Origin: Nocardioides albertanoniae | GTDB lineage: Bacteria; Actinomycetota; Actinomycetes; Propionibacteriales; Nocardioidaceae | Assembly: GCF_006716315.1 (NCBI RefSeq) | Contig: NZ_VFOV01000001.1 | Location: 4,294,501-4,358,500, forward strand | Reading direction: 5' to 3' | DNA: 64,000 bases | The notes under the pieces: generated by a model | What the model saw: the letters and a program-made list of their open reading frames with translations, nothing else | The model's database searches: none | Told to the model about the DNA's origin: nothing | Shown here: positions 30,376 to 39,771 of the stretch, one piece after another | How positions within the stretch are numbered: position 1 is the first letter of the stretch | How the letters are laid out: each line of letters begins with the position of its first letter | Program-made: the position numbers and the translations under genes

Positions 30376-30710
30376 GAACGAATTTTCGTGCGCGCGCCCC
30401 GAGCGAACGAAAATTCATTCACCGCGCGGCGCCCGAACAAGACTCCATCGCCCCTGACTACCGGACGAACTTTCGTTCACGACAACCAACCACACGAAAA
30501 TTCGTTCACCACCCCAGCTGCACAAAGCGCCATCGCGGCCCGATCACCGAACGAAAATTCGTCCGGGCCAAACAGCCGAACGAAAGTTCATCGTCACCCA
30601 GCAGGCGAACGAAAATTCGTCCCCGCCTCGGCGGCGAATTAAAGTTCGTTCATGCCAAACGGCCGAACGAAATTTCGTTCGCGACCTGAGCGCCGAACGA
30701 ACGCTCGTTC
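30376..30710. repeat. Family B palindrome array, locus 1
   Basis: About 12 copies of a 16-bp palindrome close to GAACGAAAATTCGTTC, spaced 28-30 bp apart (mostly 29). Clear cores begin at 30376, 30405, 30463, 30492, 30549, 30578, 30607, 30636, 30665 and 30695; two more (near 30435 and 30521) are eroded. The cores are AT-rich islands in a GC-rich gap of 419 bp between tsaD and a TetR-like gene, with unrelated spacers of about 13 bp. The same array recurs at 61505-61790. The gap holds no gene. Confidence 0.95.
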
Positions 30711-30741
30711 GCGCCCATCACGGGTCAGGCAACCAGCACGA

Positions 30742-31356
30742 TCACGCAGCCAGATCGCCGAGCAGGTCGTCTCCGGCCGACGCCTCGCCAGCCCGATCAT
30801 CGGTCAGCGCGTCATAGGCCGCTGACCAGAGCTGTTGCGCGAGGTCGGCGTCGATCGGGTCGGCAGAGCACAGCGAGTCCCACAGCCCGCGGAGCACGAT
30901 CACCAGCCCGCCCGACTCGTAGTCGGTGAGCTCTCGACCGATCGAGGAGCCGAGCCAGAGACGGAGGTCGCGCCACACCTGCCGAACGGCGTCGCCGAGC
31001 TCGTCGTCGAAGCGAGCCAGCTCCTCGACACTCAGCCACGCGCGAAGAAAGAACACATCGTCCGCATCCGTTGGCAGGAATCCGCCCCACCCGTGCGCAT
31101 TGACTCGCCGCGCAACGCGAGTCCAGAAGATTCCTGAGTATCCCGCCGCCGCGAGTGGCACCATGTTCCGCTTTCCGCCGAACCGCTGATGCAGCGTCGA
31201 GATCCCCATGTTCGCCTCATCGGCGACCATCTTGAGGGTCGGCGCGCGCAATCCGTTTCGACCCAGCGTCCGGCCCATCGCGACGCCGGCCTCCTGGGCG
31301 TAGAAGCTGTATCGATTGAAGACCATGGACCACATCGCACCACAGACCACCGACAT
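30742..31356 (-). CDS. TetR-like regulator inserted in the tsa operon
   Basis: A 204-residue protein. A TetR-type helix-turn-helix is visible at about 31-68: GRNGLRAPTLKMVADEANMG then STLHQRFGGKRNMV. The C-terminal part is helical, as expected for a ligand domain (WLSVEELARFDDELGDAVRQVW). The start is uncertain (ATG 31356, 31335 or 31326); none has a good ribosome site. Base composition appears less GC-rich than its neighbours. It lies 25 bp after rimI and next to the family B array, so it is a candidate binder of those palindromes; that is inference only. Confidence 0.7.
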   Translation of the reverse strand: MSVVCGAMWSMVFNRYSFYAQEAGVAMGRTLGRNGLRAPTLKMVADEANMGISTLHQRFGGKRNMVPLAAAGYSGIFWTRVARRVNAHGWGGFLPTDADDVFFLRAWLSVEELARFDDELGDAVRQVWRDLRLWLGSSIGRELTDYESGGLVIVLRGLWDSLCSADPIDADLAQQLWSAAYDALTDDRAGEASAGDDLLGDLAA

Positions 31357-31380
31357 TTCCGGCTGCCCGAGTCGAGCCGA

Positions 31381-31833
31381 CTATGACCCGGCCAGCTCCC
31401 GCTGCATGACGACCGCCGTCGCTCCGTCACGGTAGTAGCGCTCCCGGCGGTCGATCTCGGCGAACTCCGCACCGTCATAGAACGCGAGCGCGCCGAGGTT
31501 GTCCTCGCGCACCTCGAGCAGGAGACGCTCGGCGCCTGCGACCCGTGCCAGCTCGAGACCGGCGTCGAGCAACGCCCGAGCGATCCCGCGACGCCGATGA
31601 GCTGCTGCGGTCGCGATCCGCTGCAGCTCCGCGATCTCGTAGACCACGCTCACCAGCGCATGACCGACGACGACCCCGTCCCCATCGTCAGCGACCAGGA
31701 TCGAGACCGTGGGCATCTTTCCCTCGATCGCCACCTGCAGATAGTCCGGTGTCCAGGCATCCTCCGGGAACGCCTCGGTCTCCAGGCCGGCGATGGCCTC
31801 GACGTCTGCAGGACCAGCCGGACGTACGTTCAC
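31381..31833 (-). CDS. rimI: Ribosomal protein S18-alanine N-acetyltransferase RimI
   Basis: A 150-residue GNAT acetyltransferase. It has LQRIATAAAHRRRGIARALLDAGLELARV (acetyl-CoA loop) near residue 75, LLEVREDNLGALAFYDGAEF, and the C-terminal RERYYRDG, all RimI signatures. GTG 31833 overlaps the tsaB stop as GTGA. Located between tsaB and tsaD as in most actinobacteria, apart from the inserted TetR-like gene. Confidence 0.92.
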   Translation of the reverse strand: MNVRPAGPADVEAIAGLETEAFPEDAWTPDYLQVAIEGKMPTVSILVADDGDGVVVGHALVSVVYEIAELQRIATAAAHRRRGIARALLDAGLELARVAGAERLLLEVREDNLGALAFYDGAEFAEIDRRERYYRDGATAVVMQRELAGS

Positions 31834-32516
31834 CGCGCCACCGACGTCTGGTCGGCCGGCTTCCGGGCCGCCTGCTCGACAGCGTCGGGCCGGCGCAGGT
31901 AGAGCGGCTCGGGGTCCATCAGCTCGACACGTTCCTCGGCCACGGCCCGAGCGAGCCACCCCGCAGACGGGCGCAACGGCCCTGTCGGCAACGGGAACGC
32001 CTCGGGATAGAGCAACGCCCCCTCCCCGACCACCGGCGCAGTCGTCGCGACCTCCGCCGGCCGCGCGACGGCAGGCCCTTCGAGACGCGCACCGTCGGCA
32101 TCGTAGGAGGCGAGATAGACCTCCTTGCGCCGAGCATCGATCGCCACGAAGAACCTCCCGTCCTCACGCCCGCCCGCGCCGGTCGAGACCGGCCCACCAG
32201 ATACAGCCTCCACCGCCAGCACATCCAACGAGCAGGCCGCATAGACCGGGATCTCCAGCGCGAACCCGAGGGTGCGTGCGGTCACCAGCCCGACCCGCAG
32301 CCCGGTGAACGGCCCGGGCCCGGCACCGACGGCGATCGCGGTGAGGTCCTGCCGGGCGATCCCGGCCTCGGCCATGATCGCCGAGAGCATCGGTGCGAGC
32401 TGTTCGCCGTGCTTCATGGTGCGATCGGAGGCGGTCTCGGCAACGACGTCGTCGCCGTCGTGGAGCGCCACAGTGACCTGAGGCGTAGCGGTGTCGAAGG
32501 CAAGCAGCACCCTCAC
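31830..32516 (-). CDS. tsaB: t6A37 synthesis dimerisation protein TsaB
   Basis: A 228-residue ASKHA-fold protein, partner of TsaD. LAFDTATPQVTVALHDGD at the N-terminus and AVGAGPGPFTGLRVGLVTARTLG near residue 63 are diagnostic. Two-gene coupling to rimI. The catalytic residues of TsaD are naturally absent in this family, which acts as a scaffold. Confidence 0.94.
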   Translation of the reverse strand: MRVLLAFDTATPQVTVALHDGDDVVAETASDRTMKHGEQLAPMLSAIMAEAGIARQDLTAIAVGAGPGPFTGLRVGLVTARTLGFALEIPVYAACSLDVLAVEAVSGGPVSTGAGGREDGRFFVAIDARRKEVYLASYDADGARLEGPAVARPAEVATTAPVVGEGALLYPEAFPLPTGPLRPSAGWLARAVAEERVELMDPEPLYLRRPDAVEQAARKPADQTSVAR

Positions 32517-32542
32517 ACCTTAAGACGCGCCACCCCAGCGGC

Positions 32543-33502
32543 TCACAGAGACGTGAGGTCGGTGCCCCGCCAACGGATCCCGACCGGCACAATCTCCACG
32601 CGTCGCGGATCCGCCCCCTCGGGTGCGCTGACGTCGTCCAAGGGCGCGTCGTCGGCCTCGGAACGTACGATCCGGATCTCCAGCCGCGACTCGGAGAGCC
32701 CCTCGGCCAGCCCCTCGCCCCACTCGATGACGGTCACCGCATCATCGAGATCCGTGTCGAGGTCGAGGTCGTCGAGCTCGTCGATCCCGCCGAGCCGGTA
32801 GGCGTCGACGTGCACCAGCGGAGGCCCGTCGACCGTCGAAGGATGCACCCGAGCGATCACGAAGGTCGGCGAGGTGATCTCGCCGCGGGCGCCGAGCCCG
32901 GCACCAAGACCCTTGGTGAAGGTGGTCTTGCCCGCCCCGAGCCCGCCCGAGAGGACGAGCACGTCACCGGCGGCCACCATGCCGGCCATCCGTCGCCCCA
33001 GCTCGAACATCGCGTCGGCATCGACCACCTCGACGACATGCTCGTTGAGGAGACGATGCAGCCGCACCTCGGGGCCCGGACCGGCCGCGTCGGGGCCGCG
33101 CAGGCTCCTGAACCCCTGCCGCTCCCAGAACCGCAGCGTCTCCGGAAGCTCCTCGCGTGCGACCACCGCGACGTCGTCGAGCCCTTCCGCGCGGGCGATC
33201 GCCGCGGCGTACGTCACCATCTTGTGAGCCACCCCATGACCCTGCTGATCAGGGAGAACAGCAAAGCGGCGCAACCACATGGTCGTCTCGACAGGGTGCA
33301 GGACCGTGGCCGCGACACCGGCACCGTCCAGCCGCGCCAGCACACCACCGAACACCGCGAGGCGCTCCTTCATCGACCCCTCGGTCTCGCCGAGCGCATC
33401 GGCCGGCGGGTCGAGGGGCGGACGGGCGGAGAAGGCGACCCGCACGATCTCGAGCACCTCGGCGGCGGCCTCCGGGCCGACCCGCTCGAAGACGAGACTC
33501 AT
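32543..33502 (-). CDS. tsaE: GNAT domain fused to t6A ATPase TsaE
   Basis: A 319-residue two-domain protein. The N-terminal ~150 residues are a GNAT acetyltransferase (MWLRRFAVLPDQQGHGVAHKMV, FWERQGFRSL). From about residue 155 follows a full TsaE: Walker A VLSGGLGAGKTTFTKGLGAG near 181, ITSPTFVIAR, VDAYRL and VTVIEWGEGL. TsaE alone is about 150 residues, so this is a fusion. ATG 33502 heads the GNAT part. The ATPase supports TsaBD turnover; the acetyltransferase substrate is unknown. No start codon with a good site was seen between the domains, but separate translation is not excluded. Confidence 0.9.
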   Translation of the reverse strand: MSLVFERVGPEAAAEVLEIVRVAFSARPPLDPPADALGETEGSMKERLAVFGGVLARLDGAGVAATVLHPVETTMWLRRFAVLPDQQGHGVAHKMVTYAAAIARAEGLDDVAVVAREELPETLRFWERQGFRSLRGPDAAGPGPEVRLHRLLNEHVVEVVDADAMFELGRRMAGMVAAGDVLVLSGGLGAGKTTFTKGLGAGLGARGEITSPTFVIARVHPSTVDGPPLVHVDAYRLGGIDELDDLDLDTDLDDAVTVIEWGEGLAEGLSESRLEIRIVRSEADDAPLDDVSAPEGADPRRVEIVPVGIRWRGTDLTSL

Positions 33503-33524
33503 CCGAACCCCACGGTCATGAGGG

Positions 33525-34619
33525 TCATGCCGAGGCCGCGTCCCGGGTCGCCGAGGCGAGCAGCTGGTCGAGCTCGGCGTTGACCTGGCCGTGGCGCTCG
33601 AGGATGACCATGTGTCCGGCCTTCTCACACTCCACCAGGCGCGAGCCCGGGATGTAGGAGTGCAGCTTGCGACTGTGGCCGATCCCGGTGAGCCGGTCGC
33701 CGGTGCCGCAGATGATCGTGGTCGGGATCCTCCCGAGCGCGTTGATCGTGGCGAACTTGTCGAGCCTGCGGAAGCTCGGGAAGAACTCCGCGACCACCTC
33801 GAACGGTGTCTGCGAGAGGATCCCGTCGACGAAGTCGACATAGGCCGCAGGCACCGCGTCACCGAACGCGAACACGTCGGTGAACACGGTCGCCACCGAG
33901 GCGCCCATGGCCCGGACCCGGTCGACCATCCCGTGCCCCTTGGCCAGCGTCTTGATGGTGCGGTTCGCGATGCCGCCGGACAGCTTCGCCGGAAGCACCG
34001 GGATCAGCAGCTTGCTCGGGTCGAGCCCACCGGCCGTCGTGGAGATCAGCGCGGTGCCGATGATGCGCCCGCCCTCGCTGCGCGGCGCGAAGAGCTCGGG
34101 GTTGTTCTCGGCGAACGCGGCGATCGTCATCCCGCCCATCGAATGGCCGACGAGGATCACCGGCCCCTCAGGCACGACCGCGTCGAGCACCTGGAGCAGG
34201 TCGTCACCGAGCTGCTCGATGGTGGCGCTCCCGATCGGACCCCGACCGCTGCGCCCGTGACTGCGCTGGTCGTAGAAGACCGACCGTACGAGGCCGCGGT
34301 AGGCGGCGCGCTGGAAGTGCCAGCAGTCGAGGTTGAGGCAGAAGCCGTGCACGAAGACGAGCGTGACCTCGTTGCCACCGCCCGTGCGGGTCTGGGTCGG
34401 GTCGACCTCGTCGATCTCGACGTGGAGCGGCACCCCGTCGGAGGTCACCACGGTGACCGGGGCGGATCGGAGGGCGCCGAGCGGAGTGCGGTCCTCGGGC
34501 CGCTCCGCGATCGCGCGGCGGCGCCTCTTGACCACCACTGCGCCACGGGCCGCACCGGCGACCGCCGCGGCTCCCAAGGTCCCGGCCGTGATCTGGCCGA
34601 CTCGTCCTGCGATGCTCAT
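33525..34619 (-). CDS. Alpha/beta hydrolase
   Basis: A 364-residue alpha/beta-hydrolase. A short hydrophobic Ala/Gly-rich N-terminus (residues 8-32) may be a membrane anchor. The oxyanion VFVHGFCLN is near residue 103, the nucleophile elbow LVGHSMGGM near 158, a charge-relay Asp candidate in ICGTGDRL and the His in EKAGHMVILE near 345. ATG 34619 overlaps the alr stop by 4 bp. It sits between alr and tsaE in many actinobacteria; substrate unknown. Confidence 0.88.
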   Translation of the reverse strand: MSIAGRVGQITAGTLGAAAVAGAARGAVVVKRRRRAIAERPEDRTPLGALRSAPVTVVTSDGVPLHVEIDEVDPTQTRTGGGNEVTLVFVHGFCLNLDCWHFQRAAYRGLVRSVFYDQRSHGRSGRGPIGSATIEQLGDDLLQVLDAVVPEGPVILVGHSMGGMTIAAFAENNPELFAPRSEGGRIIGTALISTTAGGLDPSKLLIPVLPAKLSGGIANRTIKTLAKGHGMVDRVRAMGASVATVFTDVFAFGDAVPAAYVDFVDGILSQTPFEVVAEFFPSFRRLDKFATINALGRIPTTIICGTGDRLTGIGHSRKLHSYIPGSRLVECEKAGHMVILERHGQVNAELDQLLASATRDAASA

Positions 34620-35812
34620 CGGTCATCTCCTTGCACACTCGTGTCGTCAGCGAGGTCGCTGTCGACGTGACGCCGCTTCATCCGTCCTCCGATTCGGGTG
34701 ACGACCTCATAGGCGATGGTCTCGCTCGCCTCTGCCCAGTCCTGGGCGGTGGGCTCACCGTCGGCGCCGGTGCCCCACAGGACCACCTCCGCGCCGGGTT
34801 CGACGTCGGCGTCGCCGAGATCGACCACGATCTGGTCCATGCACACGGTGCCTCGCACCGGCCGACGGGCACCGCCGACCCACACCGTCGCGCGGTTGCC
34901 GGCGCTGCGCTGGATCCCCTCGGCGTACCCCACCGGGACCAGGCCGACCGACGTCGGCTCCTCGGCGACCCAGGTGTGGTTGTAGGAGACGCCCTCGCCG
35001 GCGCCGATCCGCTTCACCAGAGCCAGTTCGGCGCGGGCGGTCATCGCCGGCACGAGGCCGAGCTCGGGCCATGGTGAGCCCTCGACGCCCGGCGCCGGAT
35101 CGATGCCGTACGTCGCGACCCCGACCCGCACGAGGTCGAGACGGGAACCGGGGCGCAGGAGCGCACCGGCCGAGTTGGCGAGGTGACGCACCTCGGGCCT
35201 CAGGCCGGCTTCCTCGGCGATCGCGACGGCGTCGCCGAAAACCTTCTCCTGAAGGTCGCTGATCGGGTCGGCGGGGTTCTCGCTGGCGCTGAAGTGTGAC
35301 CAGATCCCGGTGACCCGGATGGCTCCCTCGGCCTCGAGCGAACGGGCGCGCGCGACCAGGGCCGACCAGTCCGCGAGAGCCGCGCCGCCCCGGGAGAGCC
35401 CGGTGTCGATCTTGAGCTGCACCCGCGGTGTCATGCCCAGCTCGTCACCGGCGGTGGCGAACTTCACCAGGTCGGCGACGGTGTAGGCGGTGATGTCGAT
35501 GTCGGCGGCGACCAGGTCCTCGACCGGCTCGCTGGGCATGATCAGCCACGCCAGCAACCGGCCGACATCCCCGGCCTCGCGCAGCGCCAGGGCCTCGTCG
35601 GCCGACGCGACGCCGAGCCAGTCGGCTCCGCCTTCGCGCGCGGCACGTCCGGCTTCGACGAGGCCGTGACCGTAGCCGTCAGCCTTCACGACCGTCATGA
35701 TCGGCGTACGTAGGTGGTCCCTCAGCCGCTTGACGTTGTGCCGGATCGCAGCGAGGTCGATGACGATCTCGGCTCGCCGCAGCGGAGTCCGAGGCGATCG
35801 GCTCGGTGACAT
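34616..35812 (-). CDS. alr: Alanine racemase
   Basis: A 398-residue PLP enzyme making D-alanine for peptidoglycan. The PLP lysine is in VVKADGYGHG near residue 37, the substrate-binding IKIDTGLSRGG-like LKIDTGLSRGG near 132, and the C-terminal catalytic Tyr region GEGVSYNHTWVAEEPT plus VCMDQIVVDLGD. ATG 35812 starts MSPSRSPRTPLRRAEI. It overlaps the hydrolase gene downstream. Confidence 0.96.
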   Translation of the reverse strand: MSPSRSPRTPLRRAEIVIDLAAIRHNVKRLRDHLRTPIMTVVKADGYGHGLVEAGRAAREGGADWLGVASADEALALREAGDVGRLLAWLIMPSEPVEDLVAADIDITAYTVADLVKFATAGDELGMTPRVQLKIDTGLSRGGAALADWSALVARARSLEAEGAIRVTGIWSHFSASENPADPISDLQEKVFGDAVAIAEEAGLRPEVRHLANSAGALLRPGSRLDLVRVGVATYGIDPAPGVEGSPWPELGLVPAMTARAELALVKRIGAGEGVSYNHTWVAEEPTSVGLVPVGYAEGIQRSAGNRATVWVGGARRPVRGTVCMDQIVVDLGDADVEPGAEVVLWGTGADGEPTAQDWAEASETIAYEVVTRIGGRMKRRHVDSDLADDTSVQGDDR

Positions 35813-35840
35813 GGTGTCCAGGGTAGTTGCTGGGCAGTGC

Positions 35841-37319
35841 TCAGCGGTGCACGGGGGAGACAGCGGGGAGCGATCGGATGACCGCGGGGATCGCGGCGGC
35901 GACACCGCTGGCAGTGACCGGGCCCTCCCGGCGCTCGCGCGTGTCGAGGCCGCCGCTCGCGGCCAGGCTCGCCGCCGCGCCGTGCAGCCAGGCACCGGCC
36001 GAGGCGGCGTCGATCGGGGCGAGCCCGGCGGCGAGCAGCGACCCGATCAGCCCGCCCAGCACATCGCCCGACCCTGCGGTCGCCAGCCACGAGGTGCCGG
36101 TCGTGTTCACCCGCACGGGCGTGTCGGGATCCGGCGATGCGATCGTGGTGCGCCGCCCCTTGAGCAGCACCACCGCCTGGAACCGCTTGGCCGCGAGCCT
36201 GGCGTAGTGCAGCGGCCGCGCCTCGATGTCGCGGCGGTCCTCCCCGATCAGCGCCGCCAGCTCGCCCGCGTGCGGCGTCAGGATGGCTGGTACGCCCAAG
36301 GGCCCGGTCAGCGGTCGGAGGCTGTCGGCATCGATGACCAGAGGTACGCCGCTGGCCCGCGCGAACGCGAGCGCACTGTTGGCGCCGTCGGCACTGCCGG
36401 AGCCGACCACCCAGGCCTGCGCCTGGCCGTCGCCGACGACCTCCGGGTTGCGTCGCTTGACCCATTCGGCGGCGGTGCCGACGTAGCGGACCATCCCGGC
36501 CAGCCCGGTGTTGGCGCCGGAGACGGCCAGCAGCGCGGCGCCGGGATAGGTGGCGCTGCCGACGCGGAGGCCGACGACTCCGCGGGTGTACTTGTGCCCG
36601 TCGGGCGCCGGTCGCGGCACCAGGGCGGCCACGTCGGCAGCCTCGAGGCTCTCGATGGCAGGGGTGGGCAGGTCGAGGCCGATGTCGACCAGCCGCACCT
36701 TCCCGCAGGCCGAGGCCGCCGGGTCGAGCAGATGACACGGCTTGTGGGTGCCGAAGGTGACCGTCAGGTCGGCGCTCACGTGGGAGCCGTCGATCTCCCC
36801 GGTGTCCACGCCCACTCCGCTCGGGGTGTCCACGGAGACCACCGGGATCCCGGCGAGCGCGGCCAAGGCCGACTCGGCCTCCGGCCTGAGTCCGGGTGTG
36901 CCGCCGATCCCGACGATCCCGTCGATCACGACGTCGACCGTGGTGGTCTCGAGACGGGCTCGCCGGCGCTCGTCCGGCTCGACCGGCGTCGATTCCTGAC
37001 CCACACAGTGACCTCCCGCCGCCGTGAGCGCGGCCCGCCCACCGGCATGCACTCGGTCCGACAGCAACCACGCCTCGACCTGCGCGCCACGACGGGCGAG
37101 CACCGCGCCGGCGTACAACGCGTCTGCGCCGTTGTCGCCACTCCCGACGAGCAGGACGATCCGGCGGCCATAGGCACTGCCGTGACGTTCCCGAAGGAGG
37201 TCGATGACTGCATAGGCCAGACCAGTCGCCGCGCGCTGCATCAACGCGCCCTCCGGCAGGCTCGCCATCGAGGCCTTCTCCGCCGCTCTGAGCTGCTCGA
37301 CCGAGTGCGCACGCCGCAT
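35841..37319 (-). CDS. nnr: Bifunctional NAD(P)H-hydrate epimerase/dehydratase
   Basis: A 492-residue repair enzyme restoring damaged NADH/NADPH hydrates. The N-terminal epimerase half has GSGDNGADALYAGAVLARRG near residue 58 and DGIVGIGGTPGLR near 133. The C-terminal ADP-dependent dehydratase half has ILTPHAGELAALIG near 345 and the catalytic NTTGTSWLATAGSGDVLGGL near 410. ATG 37319 starts the protein. It lies 28 bp upstream of alr in the same direction, the usual order. Confidence 0.93.
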   Translation of the reverse strand: MRRAHSVEQLRAAEKASMASLPEGALMQRAATGLAYAVIDLLRERHGSAYGRRIVLLVGSGDNGADALYAGAVLARRGAQVEAWLLSDRVHAGGRAALTAAGGHCVGQESTPVEPDERRRARLETTTVDVVIDGIVGIGGTPGLRPEAESALAALAGIPVVSVDTPSGVGVDTGEIDGSHVSADLTVTFGTHKPCHLLDPAASACGKVRLVDIGLDLPTPAIESLEAADVAALVPRPAPDGHKYTRGVVGLRVGSATYPGAALLAVSGANTGLAGMVRYVGTAAEWVKRRNPEVVGDGQAQAWVVGSGSADGANSALAFARASGVPLVIDADSLRPLTGPLGVPAILTPHAGELAALIGEDRRDIEARPLHYARLAAKRFQAVVLLKGRRTTIASPDPDTPVRVNTTGTSWLATAGSGDVLGGLIGSLLAAGLAPIDAASAGAWLHGAAASLAASGGLDTRERREGPVTASGVAAAIPAVIRSLPAVSPVHR

Positions 37320-37365
37320 GAGCCCACCCTACGCGCCACGACGGCTGCCCTGACGCAAGACCGTC

Positions 37366-37403
37366 TCCCGCGATCTGACTGACTGGTCAGTCAGATCGCG
37401 GGA
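37366..37403. terminator. Perfect 18-bp inverted repeat downstream of acpS
   Basis: Arms TCCCGCGATCTGACTGAC with a TG loop. It lies 70 bp past the acpS stop and 47 bp before the nnr start, on the minus strand. The centre GACTGACTGGTCAGTC resembles TetR operators, but the fully paired 18-bp arms fit a hairpin better. Confidence 0.7.
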
Positions 37404-37472
37404 AACGGGTCTCAGCGCGAGGCGGCCAGTGGCGCAGACGCCGGCTGGCATGGGGAGGCCGCCGAGTCGAGG

Positions 37473-37826
37473 TCAGTCCTCCAGCACGACCATCGCCGAG
37501 GCGATCCCGGCATCGTGGGAGAGCGAGAGGTGGACCGTGGCGACACCGAGCTTCGTGGCCTGCTCCAGCACCGTGCCGCGCAGCTCGAAGCGCGGCTGCC
37601 CGGAAGCTTCTGAGATCACCTCGGCGTCGTGCCACTCCATCCCCTGCGGCGCGCCGAACGCCTTCGCGAGGGCTTCCTTCGCGGCGAACCGGGCGGCCAG
37701 CGAGGCCACCGGCCTGGTCGCCTCGGCGGCCGTGAACAGGCGATCGCGCAGTCGCGGCGTACGCTGCAGCGACTCCTCGAAGCGCGCGATGTCGCAGACG
37801 TCGATCCCGACGCCGAGCACAGCCAT
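37473..37826 (-). CDS. acpS: Holo-[acyl-carrier-protein] synthase
   Basis: A 117-residue enzyme that puts 4'-phosphopantetheine on [17 protein letters not shown] (metal-binding Asp) and [12 protein letters not shown] with the catalytic Glu/Lys are intact; the end [20 protein letters not shown] is typical. 27 bp downstream of glmS in the same direction. Confidence 0.95.
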   Translation of the reverse strand: MAVLGVGIDVCDIARFEESLQRTPRLRDRLFTAAEATRPVASLAARFAAKEALAKAFGAPQGMEWHDAEVISEASGQPRFELRGTVLEQATKLGVATVHLSLSHDAGIASAMVVLED

Positions 37827-37853
37827 CAGTGGACCTCCATCAGCGCATCGCCG

Positions 37854-39701
37854 TCACTCGACCGTGACCGACTTCGCGAGGTTGCGCGGCTGGTCGACGT
37901 CGAGGCCGAGCTCGGTGGCGAGCTGGCACGCGAAGAGCTGCAGCGGCACGACGGCGACGAGGGGCTGCAGCAGCACCGGCACCCGCGGCAGCCGGATGAT
38001 CGAGTCGGAGACCGAGTCGACGGAGTCGTCGCCCTCCTCGACCAGCGCGATGGTGCGCGCGCCACGCGCCCGCACCTCCATGATCCCCGAGCGCATCTTG
38101 TCGTGGAGGAAGTCGCGCCCGCGCGGGGGCACGATGCACCAGATCGGCAGGCCCTCCTCGACCAGCGCGATCGGGCCGTGCTTGAGCTCGCCGGCGGCGA
38201 ATCCCTCGGCGTGCAGGTAGGCGAGCTCCTTGAGCTTGAGCGCGCCCTCCAGGGCCACCGGGTAGCCGGCGTGGCGGCCGAGGAACAGGAACGCCCGGCG
38301 GTCGGCGTACTCGCGTGCCAGCTCGTAGACCTGCGGCGCCGTCTCCAGGGTCTGGGCCACGGCCTCCGGCATCGCCTCGAGCTGGGTCATCACGCCGTCG
38401 ACCTCGTCGCCGTACATCGTGCCCTTGACCTGCGCGAGGTAGAGCGCGAGGAGATAACAGGCGACCAGCTGGGTGAGATAGCCCTTGGTGGAGGCGACCC
38501 CGATCTCCGGGCCGGCGTGGGTGTAGATGACCGCGTCGGACTCGCGCGGGATCGTGGAGCCGTTGGTGTTGCAGATCGCGAGCACCTTGGAGCGCTGCGA
38601 GCGCGCGTGCCGGATCGCCTGCAGCGTGTCGGCGGTCTCGCCCGACTGCGAGATCGCGACCACGAGCGTGGAGTTGTCGAGGATCGGGTCGCGGTAGCGG
38701 AACTCGGAGGCGAGCTCGACCTCGACCGAGATCCGGCACCAGTGCTCGATGGCGTACTTCGCGACCATGCCGGCGTAGAACGACGTGCCCGCGGCGATGA
38801 TGATGATCTTGGTGACCTCGCGCAGCTCGTCGTCGTCGAGCCGCATCTCGTCGAGGTGCAACGACCCCGAAGGCGTACGCCGCCCCAGCAGAGAGTCGGC
38901 GACCGCACGCGGCTGCTCGAGGATCTCCTTGCGCATGAACCAGTCGTGACCGTCCTTCTCGGCGGCGGAGAGGTCCCAGTCGATGTGGAAGGGGCGACCC
39001 TCGGCGGCAGACCCGTCGAAGTTGCTCACCTTCGCACCGGCGCGGGTGATCGTGACGACCTGGTCCTGGTCGAGCTCCAGCGCCTCGCGGGTGTGCTCGA
39101 TGAACGCGGCGACGTCGGAGCCGAGGAACGACTCGCCCTCGCCCAGACCGACCACGAGCGGACTGTTGCGGCGAGCGGCGACGACCCGGTCGGGGTCGTG
39201 CGCGTCGACGGCCACGAAGGTGAACGCACCCTCGAGCTGCGAGCAGACGCGCTGCATCGCGACGGTCAGGTCGGCTCCGTCTGCGACCTCGCGCTCGAGC
39301 AGGTGGGCGGCGACCTCGGTGTCGGTCTGCGACCCGAACTCGTGCCCGGCCTGCTCCAGGGAGGCGCGCAGCTCGGCGAAGTTCTCGATGATCCCGTTGT
39401 GCACGACCGCGACGCGCCCGGTGCGGCCGAGGTGCGGGTGGGCGTTGCCGTCGGTCGGACCGCCGTGGGTCGCCCAGCGGGTGTGGCCGATGCCGGTCGT
39501 GGCGGCCGGCAGCGGGGAGTCGGCGATCGCCTTCTCGAGGTTGGCGAGCTTGCCGGCCTTCTTGTCCACGGCGAGGGCTCCGTCGGCGGCGATCAGCGCG
39601 ATCCCCGCCGAGTCGTAGCCGCGGTATTCCAACCGCCGCAGGCCATCGATCACGACGCCCTGCGCCGACCGGTCTCCTACGTACCCAACGATGCCGCACA
39701 T
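37854..39701 (-). CDS. glmS: Glutamine-fructose-6-phosphate aminotransferase
   Basis: A 615-residue enzyme making glucosamine-6-phosphate, the entry to UDP-GlcNAc. The nucleophile Cys is residue 2 (MCGIVGYVG), so ATG 39701 is required. [18 protein letters not shown] marks the glutaminase domain. Two SIS domains follow, with [15 protein letters not shown] near 307, [16 protein letters not shown] near 352 and [18 protein letters not shown] near 480. The C-terminus ends LAKSVTVE as usual. No glmS ribozyme is visible upstream. Confidence 0.97.
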   Translation of the reverse strand: MCGIVGYVGDRSAQGVVIDGLRRLEYRGYDSAGIALIAADGALAVDKKAGKLANLEKAIADSPLPAATTGIGHTRWATHGGPTDGNAHPHLGRTGRVAVVHNGIIENFAELRASLEQAGHEFGSQTDTEVAAHLLEREVADGADLTVAMQRVCSQLEGAFTFVAVDAHDPDRVVAARRNSPLVVGLGEGESFLGSDVAAFIEHTREALELDQDQVVTITRAGAKVSNFDGSAAEGRPFHIDWDLSAAEKDGHDWFMRKEILEQPRAVADSLLGRRTPSGSLHLDEMRLDDDELREVTKIIIIAAGTSFYAGMVAKYAIEHWCRISVEVELASEFRYRDPILDNSTLVVAISQSGETADTLQAIRHARSQRSKVLAICNTNGSTIPRESDAVIYTHAGPEIGVASTKGYLTQLVACYLLALYLAQVKGTMYGDEVDGVMTQLEAMPEAVAQTLETAPQVYELAREYADRRAFLFLGRHAGYPVALEGALKLKELAYLHAEGFAAGELKHGPIALVEEGLPIWCIVPPRGRDFLHDKMRSGIMEVRARGARTIALVEEGDDSVDSVSDSIIRLPRVPVLLQPLVAVVPLQLFACQLATELGLDVDQPRNLAKSVTVE

Positions 39702-39771
39702 GGCGGTTGATCCTACGGCTCTCGTGGGCCCCATCAGGAAGCGGCGGTGGATGTGCGTAACAATCGTTGCC

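Noticed and set aside
30376..30710. CRISPR array
   Set aside because: The repeated part is a 16-bp imperfect palindrome and the spacers are only about 13 bp; no cas genes and no long identical repeats.
30376..30710. parS centromere sites
   Set aside because: The cores do not match the conserved parS sequence TGTTTCACGTGAAACA and no parAB genes are near.
37366..37403. TetR operator between acpS and nnr
   Set aside because: The central GACTGACTGGTCAGTC resembles one, but the 18-bp perfect pairing with a 2-base loop downstream of acpS is better explained by a terminator; no TetR gene is adjacent.
39702..39771. glmS ribozyme/riboswitch
   Set aside because: The 70-bp divergent gap between glmS and coaA is too short and shows no such fold.
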